NCBI GenBank assembly: GCA_018857735.1
Contig: JABMCL010002859.1
Location: forward strand, 372,001-436,000
From: Alviniconcha marisindica
Taxonomy: Eukaryota > Mollusca > Gastropoda > Provannidae
DNA length: 64,000 bases
Direction of reading: 5' to 3'
Positions 32,200-42,769 of the stretch are shown piece by piece; position 1 is the stretch's first letter; every line of letters starts with the position of its first letter. The translations under genes were made by a program, and so were the position numbers. The notes beneath the pieces were generated by a model that worked only from the letters and a program-made list of their open reading frames with translations, had not been told where the DNA came from and did no database searches.

Positions 32200-32332
32200 G
32201 AACCACCACAGCCATGGCTCTGCCCAAACCATCGTCACTGGCGACTGCCAGCCGACTGCAGCCAGAGGACAACGGGACCCGAGGGGTGCGCTATGGAATC
32301 CTAGGTGGGGCGTTATCGAGGTCAAGATAGCC
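32200..32332 (+). CDS. Putative 5' coding exon (low confidence)
   Basis: After the acceptor TTCCTTCATCATTTCCGTAG there is ATG at 32214 in good context (GCCATGG). The frame reads MALPKPSSLATASRLQPEDN, then GTRGVRYGILGGAL, to TAG. The K-P-S-S-L...S-R-L style recalls the basic, Ser/Pro-rich N-termini of microtubule-binding proteins, but this is only a resemblance. A possible donor (CTAG|GTGGGG at 32304) is weak. A longer overlapping frame also exists. Confidence 0.2.
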
Positions 32333-32581
32333 GGCGGCCAGGGCCCATTGACACGCAGATATCAAAAGGCCACTGATCTCATTGGTCACTCGCTGGTCGG
32401 CGAGACGGACAGTTGTTTAGCCCAGATTGGGGCCCACCTGTGAGAAACGAGTCTTGACTGGGTTTTCATTTGACAGGGATCGAACTGTTGAATTTACCGT
32501 CGCTGTGTATACAGACTTAACGCTAACTCTTGAGGGTTGGGTGAGTGGCTCGATTACAGCACTGGTGTTTATGCAAAGGCG

Positions 32582-32584
<3 letters not shown>

Positions 32585-32650
<66 letters not shown>
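32585..32650. repeat. (CA)32 microsatellite
   Basis: Uninterrupted CA units. Confidence 0.98.
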
Positions 32651-32652
<2 letters not shown>

Positions 32653-33186
32653 TTACCGCAAACAAATTGTGCACCATCCATAAATCATACTAGATCCCTC
32701 CTTACATACTAGTTTAGCAGCAACACCACCACCGAACGAAAGAGGAACGATAAAGTAGGATGTCGTACACCAACTCGAACACAGGCGCTCTCCGCCGACC
32801 CGGCGAGGTATTAAATTCCACCGCAGCAGGCCGCCCTATAGACGATTGAGGTGCACATTTCCATACACACATTGCCCACAATAGACAGTGGCGATAAACA
32901 GTCCCTAGTACACAAAAGAGAGAAATAACTCTTCCAGCGCCCGGCCCCAACCTCCCCAATCCTCTCCCTCTTTCCCTCCTTTCCCGCACAGAGCGAGGCG
33001 AACTATGCATGCTTAATCTTCCGGCTACAAAGACCGATGGACAAAACGCCCACACAGCCGGAACACTGTGAATAGATGGAGACCAGAGCGGGGGTGGGGC
33101 GGTGGGGTGTCCGGGTCTTGCACAGTGTCTGGGGAACCACAAGTCAGTGGCAAAACAAAACTGGGTTGGAGAATACCGTGGCGGGA

Positions 33187-33208
33187 GGGGGGGGGGGGGG
33201 GGGGGGGG
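33187..33208. repeat. G22 homopolymer in a G-rich 270-bp stretch
   Basis: Surrounding sequence 33070-33340 carries several more GGGG runs, including GGGGGGTGGGGGGGT near 33306. Confidence 0.95.
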
Positions 33209-33969
33209 AGACAAGAGGAAGCGAAGGGAATGAGGACAGGGTTGGTGGGGGGTTACTTAACTGGTGATGATGGGACACGTGGCCGCCCAGAACCAGGTGA
33301 GGAAGGGGGGTGGGGGGGTGGGGGGGGTAACTGGTGAGAGTGGGACCCTGGTTCGGGTGACGGATGCGAATGGAGGAGGGGAAGAGGCGATAACTAATGA
33401 TGACAGGACCTACACAGTTCAGACGCAAGCAACACCTTCATCTGTGGTAGACCGACCGACTACAAAAGGCAAATCGCTATCTCGCAGCAGGTCAAGCGTG
33501 TAATGAAGTCTTTTTGTGGGGCGGGTCACGCAAGATTAGATGGCGAGCGAGGCCCGAGAACTGTCACTTTCCTGCCAGCAAGGAGAGGAGCAGAGAAGCC
33601 GGGCCCATCAACACCGGCGCGACAGCTTCACGCTTGAAAACAACGTACACACAAGACGACCCTTAAAACTTGTCACCGCTCAACTGAAGGCGTGGTGAGA
33701 CTGGATAATTCACGGTGGCAAGGACCTATATTTATATATCTATACACGCCTGGCAAGTAGTCAACCGGAGAAGTTCGCGCCACCTGAAATCCTACCTTCT
33801 CCTGGACACCGGTGTCAACGTGGGCAGTTTGAATGGACAGAGGGTGACGAAACGGCTGGACCTTCCTTGCCCTTGCGCGACACAATAAAACACGGCCGCC
33901 ACATTCCCCACGAGCCTAGGTCACGCAGGGGTGTGATGCTTTTCAAGTTGTCTCCGCGGGATCCCGAAA

Positions 33970-34330
33970 GCGGGTCCAAACACATAAGTTTCAAAAGAAC
34001 GCTATTAGGATAAAACATAACACGCGAATTTCCAGGGTAATCCCCTTTATCAAGCTACAAAAAGACACGTAAACAACAGTTAAGTCTTCCAAGCACTGGA
34101 CACGCAAACAACAGTTAAGTCATGCCAACAGTCTTCCAAGCACTGGACACGAAAACAACACAGCTCGACCAAAAGCAGATAAGCGTCTTAGTTCTAAATC
34201 TCGCTGTTTTAATTCTTGCTGTTTAAGTGTCGTTTTGTAGCTTGATGTAGGGGATTACCCCCAAAAATTCGCATGTGTTTTGTCGTAATAAAAGCGTTCT
34301 TTTGAACGTGTTATGTGTTTGGATCTTGTT
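33970..34330. mobile_element. Fold-back (MITE-like) element with long imperfect inverted arms
   Basis: The left arm (about 33970-34085) reads tccaaacacataa, caaaagaacgct, gcgaatttccagggtaatcc, ctttatcaagctacaaaaag, acacgtaaac. The reverse complement of the right arm (about 34212-34325) reads tccaaacacataa, caaaagaacgct, gcgaatttttgggggtaatc, ccctacatcaagctacaaaa, cgacacttaaac. The loop holds two copies of ttccaagcactggacacg. No coding capacity. Confidence 0.8.
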
Positions 34331-35340
34331 TTAGAACGCTAGCAGTCATTCTTGTTTCAGATTTCTTTCCCGGAAACAACATTTTTTTTAAAGGAAACAA
34401 CAGTAACAATCGCGCCTGCAAAAAAGATCGCGCAAGAAAGGCGCGTCGCTACGAATACAGGCTTTTGAGAAAAAAGATTCTAACTAAGAATCAAATCAGA
34501 TTATTTTTTTTAACACTGGAATCACCCTGGGCAAGTTCACGAGAACGAGACATCGAACCGAACCAACAACAGTGCTGCGGCTTTTGTGTTGCCGCCTAGA
34601 AAGAGAAAACAAATTACGAAGAAAGAAAAGCAGCAAGTCAACGATGCCAGTACATAATTTATGACAATGGAGCCTTGGGAAAAGAGCTCGTCTTGCCATC
34701 TGCCGAATAGATCTTTTTTCTAATTTTATTTTTTTACTAGCCACAAACAAGCGTAACAACACGCAAGACTATCAAAAGAACACTATCAAAGCCGCACACG
34801 AGGGTCAAAGCTGGCAGCTTTATAATAATAATGGAAGTATGTAAAGTGCCTACCCTGCGGCTCAAAGCGCTGAACAAGCATACACACATAATGTACATCG
34901 AGATGGAAAATGTTATCAAAAAAAAGAAGAAAAAAAGAGAAGAGATCGACAAGGGTTTTTAAACACTACGCTAGAGATGCACACACACACACACACTGTA
35001 CAGACTGATAGCAGTGAAGGACAATGTGGCTTAACTGAAATATTCTTTACCAAGGTGATCGGCCTACAACCCACACATAACTGGCCCCTGGGCACGGGTG
35101 ACCTTGTCCTGCTCGATTACGTGAACATAATCATAGTTCAAGACATGGAAACTGAACCAAGTGGGAGGCGAGGCAGAATACCAGTGATGCATAAAAAACA
35201 CACACACACACACACTGCAATTCTGTACAAGGAAGGAAGAACAGCTCAAGTGAGCAGGTTTGGACCAGCTTAGTTTTAGGTTAAACTTGATTCTTGCCTC
35301 CGAGTTGTCTCCGATGAAGTACTGGCGGGGACCAAAATCC

Positions 35341-35640
35341 CAGGAGGTGGGGGAAGGAGACTATACCTTACCCTACACTGTCACCACCGGGAGGTGGGGG
35401 AAGAAGGAGACTATACCTTACCCTACACTGTCACCACCAGGAGGTGGGGGAAGAAGGAGACTATACCTTACCCTACACCGTCACCACCAGGAGGTGGGGG
35501 AAGAAGGAGACTATACCTTACCCTACACTGTCACCACCAGGAGGTGAGGGAAGGAGACTATACCTTACCCTACACTGTCACCACCAGGAGGTGAGGGAAG
35601 AAGGAGACTATACCTTACCCTACACTGTCACCACCAGGTT
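35341..35640. repeat. Minisatellite, 50-bp unit, about six copies, derived from a SINE interior
   Basis: Units read aggaggtgggggaagaagga, gactataccttaccctacac, tgtcaccacc. The reverse complement matches bases 28508-28556 of the full-length SINE (ggtggtgacagtgtagcgat, aggtatataatccccctctt, cccccacctcc). Confidence 0.95.
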
Positions 35641-35912
35641 GCCGTCCCTAATAAGCCTTATGGTTTCTGTGGACGTTAAGCACCATGTTTACCACCACCA
35701 GGAGGTGAGGGAAGAAGGCGGATATATATACTTTACAGTCACCACCAGGATGACTCCTGCACTGGGCAGCGATGAGAGCCATGTTAATGTTTTATTAACT
35801 GTGAGGGGCACAGACCACAACTTTCAAAGAGAGAGGAGAGCCGAAGAAGAATCGAACCCAGGTCCTGCTTACCAGCCTAATGCATTACCGTTAGGCCAAA
35901 TCGGCTCACTTC
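35641..35912 (-). mobile_element. tRNA-derived SINE, rearranged copy
   Basis: The head is at the right end: reverse complement gccgatttggcctaacggta, then gggttcgattc (B box) and ttcggctctcctctctcttt. The body is collinear with the SINE at 28325 up to the segment that became the adjacent minisatellite. A tail piece in the opposite orientation (ccgtccctaataagccttat, ggtttctgtggacgttaagc) lies at 35642-35690. Confidence 0.8.
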
Positions 35913-36189
35913 TGAAGAAAAAAAGAACTCTTTCAGCGCATTGCCCAAGAAGCCGCAGAGACTTGGTTTGTTCATGAATGTTCTCTTCAGAAAAAGAGTG
36001 AATAAATGCCCGTTTAAAACAAAAAAGCTCCACACAAGTAAGCCATGCCCTCACTCGAAATTCTCGTTACCCAAGAGAGAAGAAAGGGTTTGTAAAACAA
36101 ATATTTTATTTAATTTATGTTTCGTCGAGAAAGCACCAGCAAGGTGTCAAGGTAAGATGCTGACGTGCTTGGAAAACACAGGTCAGTTC

Positions 36190-36294
36190 AAGTTCAGTGT
36201 TGCTTTACGTTCACTGAGATCGTTGGGACTATCAGCGGCGGGGAGCCCAGCACGGACACCTGACTTTCACACGGCTCCTGACCTCTGACACCGG
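36190..36294 (-). mobile_element. Short dispersed element, family B, diverged
   Basis: Contains ttcagtgttgctttacgttc, cggggagcccagcacggaca, ctgactttcacacggctcct and gacctctg. Confidence 0.65.
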
Positions 36295-36957
36295 TTGCCA
36301 GTCCGGGCCGGGAGTTAAACCATTAGCAAGACACGGGAGTAAGGTGGGAAGACGCAGCCAGTACAGCCGTTCACTGGATCATGGAAGGTCAATGAGGCAG
36401 TGTCGTCTGCGTTTGCCCAGGCCATGAATATTTCAACCCCTTATCGGCATCGTTGATTGCGCGGCACTGGCGGTCAACTGATCACCGCTGACTGTCTGAT
36501 CTCATGCATGCACACGCCTTTTCCCACACATGTCCACGAATACCAACGAAAGGCTTTAACCAAAACTTAGTACTTGTCGTCACCACCCGTCCATCCCATA
36601 CAGTCGGTCCATTCTGAGTGGGTTTGGCCGTTCATTTCTTTCATTTTGTTTTGGTCACATGCACTACTTGCTATCTTCTTCTTTTTAACAGCAGTCATTC
36701 GATTTCTTCATCACTAAAAATTATAAAGCTTTTCACCCATTTTTTTTTATGTACAAAATAATGTTCTTTATTTTTTTTTGCCTTTTCACGTAAGTGATAC
36801 TAAACTGCTCAGACTGATACTAGATTATGAAGATAACACACACACACACGTCCAAATTACATTAAAAAAAAACAAAACTTAAAATTACAACAAAAACTGT
36901 TCTGGGAATCTTGATGTTTCCCTTCCTTGGCGCTGCAGAAATCACACATCTGGTGCT
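36295..36957. other. Unique AT-rich sequence, nothing recognised
   Basis: No exon, tandem repeat or element recognised apart from a short CA run near 36836. Confidence 0.5.
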
Positions 36958-37269
36958 AAGTAAACATGCTGCTTAACGTCCACAGAAACCATAAGGCTTA
37001 TTAGGGACGGGGAGAAGGGGGTATGCAGGTGGGGGGAGAGGGAGATTTTATACCTATCGCTACACCGTCACCACCAGAATGACTTCTGCATTAAGATGGG
37101 CAGCGATGAGAGCCATTTCAATGTTTCATAATTGTGAAGGACAAAGTCACAAGACAGCGTCCACAGACCACAACTTTTGAAGAGAAAGGAGAGCCGAAGC
37201 AGATTCGAACCGGAGTCCCTCTGCTTACCAGCCTAACTAACGCCTTACCGCTAGGCTACACCAGCTCAC
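36958..37269 (-). mobile_element. tRNA-derived SINE, full length
   Basis: Reverse-complement head gagctggtgtagcctagcgg, taaggcgttagttaggctgg has a good A box; ggttcgaatct (37201-37211 on the plus strand) is the B box. The body and the tail (gtaaacatgctgcttaacgt, ccacagaaaccataaggctt) are collinear with 28325-28628. Of the four copies this has the best-preserved promoter boxes. Confidence 0.9.
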
Positions 37270-37756
37270 GACCTGGTGCTTTTCCCTGTGTAATATTTAT
37301 AGTTGTGCACAAGCCCCTCCCACTTGTAGTCAGCAAGCTGTGGCAGACACGAGTTCTGGTCCATGAAATGACTACAACGTGTTCCATCGGGACACACTGA
37401 ACGCGCTTGAATGCCACTGAAGCGTGTGACACGCGTGTTGAAGTCAAACTCCTAGTTTCACCAGAGCGTGTCCGAACGCTGTCAGGTCTCGGGCGCAGAA
37501 CGTGTCGTTGTGGATGTAGCGAGTACGACTGTGCATCTGCCGCCACCCTCCCTCGTCCCTTACAGAGCAAAATATCACGTTCTCGAAGTTACACTAACAA
37601 TCCCTGCCTATCCCCTAACCAGTCCAGACATTTACCTCAGTTTCTGCCTCGCCTCTGTTTGATTAATTTTGTTTATACAGTCCTCAGATGCTAAAAAGCA
37701 CATTAGGGACAAACTGTAGACCAGTCTTGTCTTGGATATAATAAAATAGCTGAAAA

Positions 37757-37780
37757 GGGGGGGGGGGGGGGGGGGGGGGG
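37757..37780. repeat. G24 homopolymer
   Basis: Uninterrupted G run of about 24 bases. Confidence 0.95.
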
Positions 37781-38154
37781 TTAGGAGAAATGGGCCTGGT
37801 CCTCTTGCGGATCAACACAAGCCCTCGCCTCTGTAGGCGTATACATTTTTATATAACACCTTGACAGCTCACAACGGCTTCTTGCTTTTAGCCTACACCC
37901 TTGGGGGTGTGTTTTTATCTTGCTTGTCTTGTCGTCGTTATTGGAGTTTTTTATAAGAGAGCACACTCTCAGCATAGAGTCATTTAACTGACGCATATTT
38001 TAATCAATACTGGTGCGGGGAATTTAGCACTGTGAACACGACCTTGTCTTGTGTCGCTACCCCGCTGCGCGTTTTACGGCAAAGAACGCACGACGCGTGC
38101 GTCTCGCTCCATCAAGCATGGCCGAAATGACGGCTCTACAGTCACACCTGTACA

Positions 38155-38765
38155 CAGTCATGTAGTTCTCAGGGCCAGTTCACCATAAACATCCCACGTG
38201 CACATTTGTAGTTCTCAGGGCCAGTTCATCATAAACATATCCCACGTGCACATTTGCAGTTCTCAGGGCCAGTTCATCATAAACATATCCCACGTGCACA
38301 TTTGCAGTTCTCAGGGCCAGTTCATCATAAACATATCCCACGTGCACATTTGTAGTTTTTAGGGCCAGTTCATCAGAAACATCACACGTGTACAGTTGTA
38401 GTTCTCAGGGCCAGTTCATCATAAACATCCCACGTGTACAGCTGTAGCTCTCAGGGCCAGTTCACCTCATAGTTCAGGAGCTGTGTGAGAGTCGAGGTGG
38501 CCGTCCTGGGCTGTCCGTCCTAACGAGCCTTCTGGTTTCCGTGGACGTAAAGCTCTATTGAACCATGCTTCGGCATTGGTCTCAGCTTGTCCCTCATATG
38601 TCAACCGACATCTGAGGACATTAAGCTACACTACCTACCTACCTACCCAGTTCACCATAAACATCCCACGTGTACAGTTGTAGTTCTCAGGGCTAGTTCA
38701 CCATAAACATCCCACGTGTACAGTTGTAGTTCTCAGGGCTAGTTCACCATAAACATCCCACGTGC
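38155..38765. repeat. Minisatellite, 46-48-bp unit, interrupted by a mobile element
   Basis: Units read agttctcagggccagttcat, cataaacatatcccacgtgc, acatttgc. About seven units lie left of 38470 and about three right of 38650. The gap is a family B element with its tail. Confidence 0.93.
38474..38645 (+). mobile_element. Family B element, long form with second tail, inside a minisatellite
   Basis: Starts ttcaggagctgtgtgagagt, passes ggtggccgtcctgggctgtc, ggtttccgtggacgtaaagc, then a second module accatgcttcggcattggtc, tcagcttgtccctcatatgt, caaccgacatctgaggacat, ending in (ctac)n. Confidence 0.8.
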
Positions 38766-39382
38766 ACAACCTGCCGAGACTTTCTGACGCAGTGTTTGAG
38801 TCCTAAAAGTGCAATTCAAACAATACGAACACTTTGAAAACCCACTCGGAACACAGGTTAAAATGAATACCTTAAATTTGTCACTGTTGCAGTTGCCAAA
38901 GATTGTACAGCTAATAATACAGTCTTTGCAGTTGCAAATTAACACAGAGACCACCTTAATTTTTAAAAGCCACAGTACTCACGTTAATCTCCTTCTCCAG
39001 AAGACGGGAACGAACTAAGCGCTACTCACGCAGCAGCAGTGTCAACAGCAAAGCGTCCCCAACCCGTCCTTACCGATGCTCTGGGTTAAGAAAAACACTG
39101 ACCTCTTTTTAAATGCGCTAGCTATTATTATAGCATAAATTCTGTAAGACCTGCTTCGCTGGTGTCGCCTAACCCTGTGGATACCCGGGGTGGATGACCT
39201 AGCTTCGGCGGATGTACGACCTAACCTGGAACTGTGTTTCGCAGGGGGAGAGGGTGGGCCCCCGGGGGGATAAGGGGAGGGGAGAAGAATGGAATGTACG
39301 GAGGAGGGACTGCGGAACGGCAGCACAAACGCTGGGTCATGGCTAATGCATTCCGAGGGCGTGGTGGATGTATGGGTGTGTG

Positions 39383-39383
<1 letters not shown>

Positions 39384-39412
<29 letters not shown>
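39384..39412. repeat. G29 homopolymer
   Basis: Uninterrupted G run of about 29 bases. Confidence 0.95.
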
Positions 39413-39413
<1 letters not shown>

Positions 39414-39464
39414 GGAGTGGTGGTGGGGGTTCGCTCTGTGCAGACAAACCTTACTTTTGATGAT

Positions 39465-39634
39465 GTAGAGCTTCATGTCCTCGGATGTCGGTTGACATTT
39501 TAGGGACAAACTGAGACCAGTGCCTAAGCATAGTTCAGTGTTGCTTTACATCCACAGAAACTTATAAGGCTCATTCGGACGGGGATCCCAGGACGGCCAC
39601 CTCGACTTTCACACAGCTCTTGAGCTCTGACCTT
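39465..39634 (-). mobile_element. Family B element, long form
   Basis: The reverse complement is collinear with 38474-38645 over both modules: agagctcaagagctgtgtga ... ggatgtaaagcaacactgaa ... ggtctcagtttgtccctaaa, atgtcaaccgacatccgagg. Confidence 0.8.
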
Positions 39635-39689
39635 ACTGTTGTCCCCATGGGCCTATATATAGGTTCATGGTAGTCCCCCTCTCGGTTAC

Positions 39690-39757
39690 CCCCGTCCCTA
39701 ATAAACCTTACGGTTTCTGTGGACGTTAAGCACCATGTTTACTTACTTACTTACCCC
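39690..39757 (+). mobile_element. Isolated SINE tail
   Basis: Only the shared core and tail remain: cccgtccctaataaacctta, cggtttctgtggacgttaag, caccatgtttacttacttac. Confidence 0.75.
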
Positions 39758-40044
39758 TCTCGGGGATTATGAATTATGTATAAATGAAGGCATGGTAGGG
39801 CTACAGGCTCCATGTCTGTTGTTTGCATGTTTTCATTTCAGACAATGTTTTAACCGACCAATCTGTAAATATATACATTTTTAATGTTTGTAAGCCGAGC
39901 AGACCTGTAAATATTACGTTTTTAAACTCATCCCCTAAAATACCACAAGACACGAGTAAATACATCGTAGATTCAAAGTAAGAGATTTTTTGTAAAAGTA
40001 ATTCGCTATACAACCAAACGGATTTGATCAACTTTAGATGGTTA

Positions 40045-40160
40045 AGAGCTATCTTGTCCCTAATACGTCATCCGACATCCGAGGGCATTAAGAATCAAAC
40101 AGCAACCTCTCGGCCCCCGTCCCTAACAAGGCCCCCTGGCCTGTGTGGACGTTAAGCAAA
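40045..40160 (+). mobile_element. Isolated second-tail module followed by a core fragment
   Basis: cttgtccctaatacgtcatc, cgacatccgagggcattaag is the second module of family B. It is followed by cccccgtccctaacaaggcc and tgtgtggacgttaagcaaaa. Confidence 0.65.
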
Positions 40161-40264
40161 ACTATTCCCTCCACTCGGTGCACACATGCTGCAGCAAGTG
40201 AAGTGTGTCTACTCGATTTCATGGTCTGCAGGTCATGGGAACACATGTTTTAAGTTGAACGACC

Positions 40265-40455
40265 GTGATTTTGTGCTTCATATTTGGCGTCAAAATTGGG
40301 AATTGTAAAAGACGGTCGAAATAGTCTCCTTGTGGACCGGATGTATTGTATCACGTGGTTTTGTGCTTCAAATTCAGCATCACAACTGGGAATGGTAAAA
40401 GTGTATCGAAACAGACTCCTTGTGCACCGGATGTATTAGTACCACGTAGAGAATG
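40265..40455. repeat. Tandem duplication, about 97-bp unit, two copies
   Basis: Both copies contain gattttgtgcttcatatttg or gttttgtgcttcaaattcag, then actccttgtgcaccggatgt attag-like sequence (tctccttgtggaccggatgt in the first). Confidence 0.85.
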
Positions 40456-40489
40456 TGTACATGTCTTCTCACCCGCACACAAAAGAAAG

Positions 40490-40565
40490 AAAGAAAGAAA
40501 AGAAGAAGAAGAAGAAGAAGAAGAAGAAGAAGAGAAGAAGAAGAAGAAAAGAAAGAAAGAAAGAA
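40490..40565. repeat. (GAAA)n/(GAA)n microsatellite
   Basis: Polypurine AAAG tetramers flank an AAG trinucleotide block. Confidence 0.95.
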
Positions 40566-41257
40566 GCATCGTAAGCAGTCAGGCAAGTCTAGGCTGCTAA
40601 AACTACAAATCTGGCTGGCAGGAGAGAGGCGGCAGTCGTAGCGGGGCGGCTCCGCTGGCCTTATGCAACACGTTGGGGATTATAACGTCTTACACAGCCC
40701 AGCGGTCACACCGCCACAAGCAATGGCGCTAAGTCACAAGGCGGTCGCTCAAGAAGGCAAAGACCGCTGTGGCAACCTTTAACCCCCCCACCCCACTCCA
40801 CCCCACCTCACTGTGCAACTCGCTGACCGTGTTGAGAGAGGGGGGAGGAGGTCACGGTGTTATTGATTTGGGGCCAGTGGTCATGTACTTGTACTGATTC
40901 CCTCTTTCCGTTAATGAACCAATCCAAACATGCCCGCCCCGATCTGGAGGGAGATTCATTAGAAGGGACGTGGTGCCAAGCCATGCGCCTAGAGCTGCAG
41001 TCATGGATTGTTCTCCACCCACCGAATCTGGACTGGCCCAGATCACAGACCGCAGGGGAAACAAAAGGTATCTGCACAGGTTCATTTATTACTATCTCGG
41101 TGGCCGAAGGCTTTCTGCGCGAGTGGGTTCAGCTTTCCCAAGGGATCAGGTCTCGTCCTCAAAGCCTGGCTTCCTTAACTGCAGTATTGGATTCCTTTCA
41201 CGCTTTCCTTCAGGTTCAATGCTATCAACAGCTCTGATAACCAAACACAACTTCAAA

Positions 41258-41260
<3 letters not shown>

Positions 41261-41328
<68 letters not shown>

Positions 41329-41338
41329 TGTGTGTGCA
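41261..41338. repeat. (TG)n microsatellite
   Basis: About 35 TG units, one GAG interruption near the end. Confidence 0.97.
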
Positions 41339-41429
41339 CGTGCGTCTCTGTGTGTGGATTAGTCGACATAAATTTAGACGCATTACGTTAGCCAGAAGTG
41401 AAAAATACCGTGCTGTATGATTACGTTAA

Positions 41430-41535
41430 GTAAGTCTTAGGATGGATGTTCTTCCCCCAAAGTCCTAAGGTGACCCTGTGCGGCTGATGGGACGTTAAAA
41501 TCCAAGAACTAACTAACTAACTAACTAACTAACTG
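41430..41535. mobile_element. Probable SINE tail ending in (CTAA)n
   Basis: aaggtgaccctgtgcggctg, atgggacgttaaaatccaag, then ctaa repeats. A relative at 15375-15425 reads gacgaccctgtgcggttaaa, ctccaggaactaactga. Another 3' end, tgttgggccgttaaagccca, is near 53557. Confidence 0.5.
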
Positions 41536-41793
41536 ACTGTTATGACTGTCCAAACACACAGAGAGATATTTATAGCGTCACCTTTTCCTTCCTTTGTCAT
41601 TCCTGCCTTTGACCTGCTGATCGGGTACACGTATCATCCGCCCCTCTCTCCCTCCCTTCCCCATCCCAAACACACCGTTCCCTCTCCCTCTCCCACAATA
41701 CCTGCTGCGTTTTGACACGGCCGGCAAACCAGGTCAGCTGTCAACAGTGGGGTCACTGGCATAATTATGGCCTAAACTGCTAGTTCAATAAGC

Positions 41794-41797
<4 letters not shown>

Positions 41798-41829
<32 letters not shown>
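41798..41829. repeat. (CT)16 microsatellite
   Basis: Short uninterrupted CT run. Confidence 0.95.
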
Positions 41830-41834
<5 letters not shown>

Positions 41835-42301
41835 AAGGTGTGCATGCCCAACGTCTGAAAGTATTGTTTTTATTCCGGAAAAACGCCAGCTGTTTGTCCA
41901 GCGCTTTTCTGTACTGCCCGTGAAACTGTGCTGCTGTACTGTTGTTATTTGTTTAACCGATGATGGTGCATCAAAACTGAAAGTTGTTTTACTTTTAGAC
42001 TGCCCATCCTGAGACAGCACAATGAACAATCAACTAGCGCTCTCTCTCTCTCTCTCCCTCCCTCCGTATCATTTACCCAAGATGGGTGTGTGGAATGTTA
42101 CCGTACTGCGCACCACAACAAACCGTCAACACGGAAACGGGGGGAAAATGGGCATGACAGTTCTAGCGAGAAGTCTCAAAGTGCTGGGAAGGGCTGTAGA
42201 AAAAGCGATGACCTCTCTCAACCGACTCTGAACTTGAACCCTGTCTCTACGCACACTCTCTGCGCGCCTCTAGCTTTCAAGCAACAGGGGTGAAAAAAAG
42301 A

Positions 42302-42304
<3 letters not shown>

Positions 42305-42332
<28 letters not shown>
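42305..42332. repeat. G28 homopolymer
   Basis: Uninterrupted G run of about 28 bases. Confidence 0.95.
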
Positions 42333-42376
42333 TAGGGAGGGACGAACCCCCGCAAAAAGGAGAAAATCTGTGACAT

Positions 42377-42600
42377 TTGCTAAAGAGACGGGAAAGTGGA
42401 GCGAGCGGCAGTGAGGACATACCAAACGGATCTGGTCGAAGCTGGCAGTACCCGCCACAAGATCTTAAAAGGTCTTCCCCCTCTGCAGGTGACATTCTGC
42501 CCACCGAAACTCCGCTTCACACGGCTCCGAGAAAGGGTCGACGACGCGAGGACAAAATGTTGCCAAACGGATCGGGACACGTGTTTCGCATTGTCGGCAG
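42377..42600 (+). CDS. Putative exon ending at a splice donor (low confidence)
   Basis: From ATG 42377 the frame gives 74 residues with balanced composition (PNGSGRSWQYPPQDLKRSSP, SAGDILPTETPLHTAPRKGR, NGSGHVFRIVG) and stops exactly across GGCAG|GTAACG, a usable donor. Two other frames are also open here, so openness alone is weak evidence. No family recognised. Confidence 0.22.
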
Positions 42601-42769
42601 GTAACGTTAGTGAAAAACATTCGTTCAAAGGAGCGTTCCGTAGGTGAGGGATTTCACGACTCGAGGAACTGCTTGATCCCGAGCAAAATGAGCGTGCGCG
42701 GGGGTGGGGGGTTAGGAGACAGACCAGCAGCTACTTGGACATAACGGAGTCTAAATAAGGGCGCTAGGT

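Noticed and set aside
38985..39030. Minus-strand RLLEKEIN ending at a GTGAGT donor
   Set aside because: The open stretch is about 11 codons with a stop just upstream and no credible acceptor.
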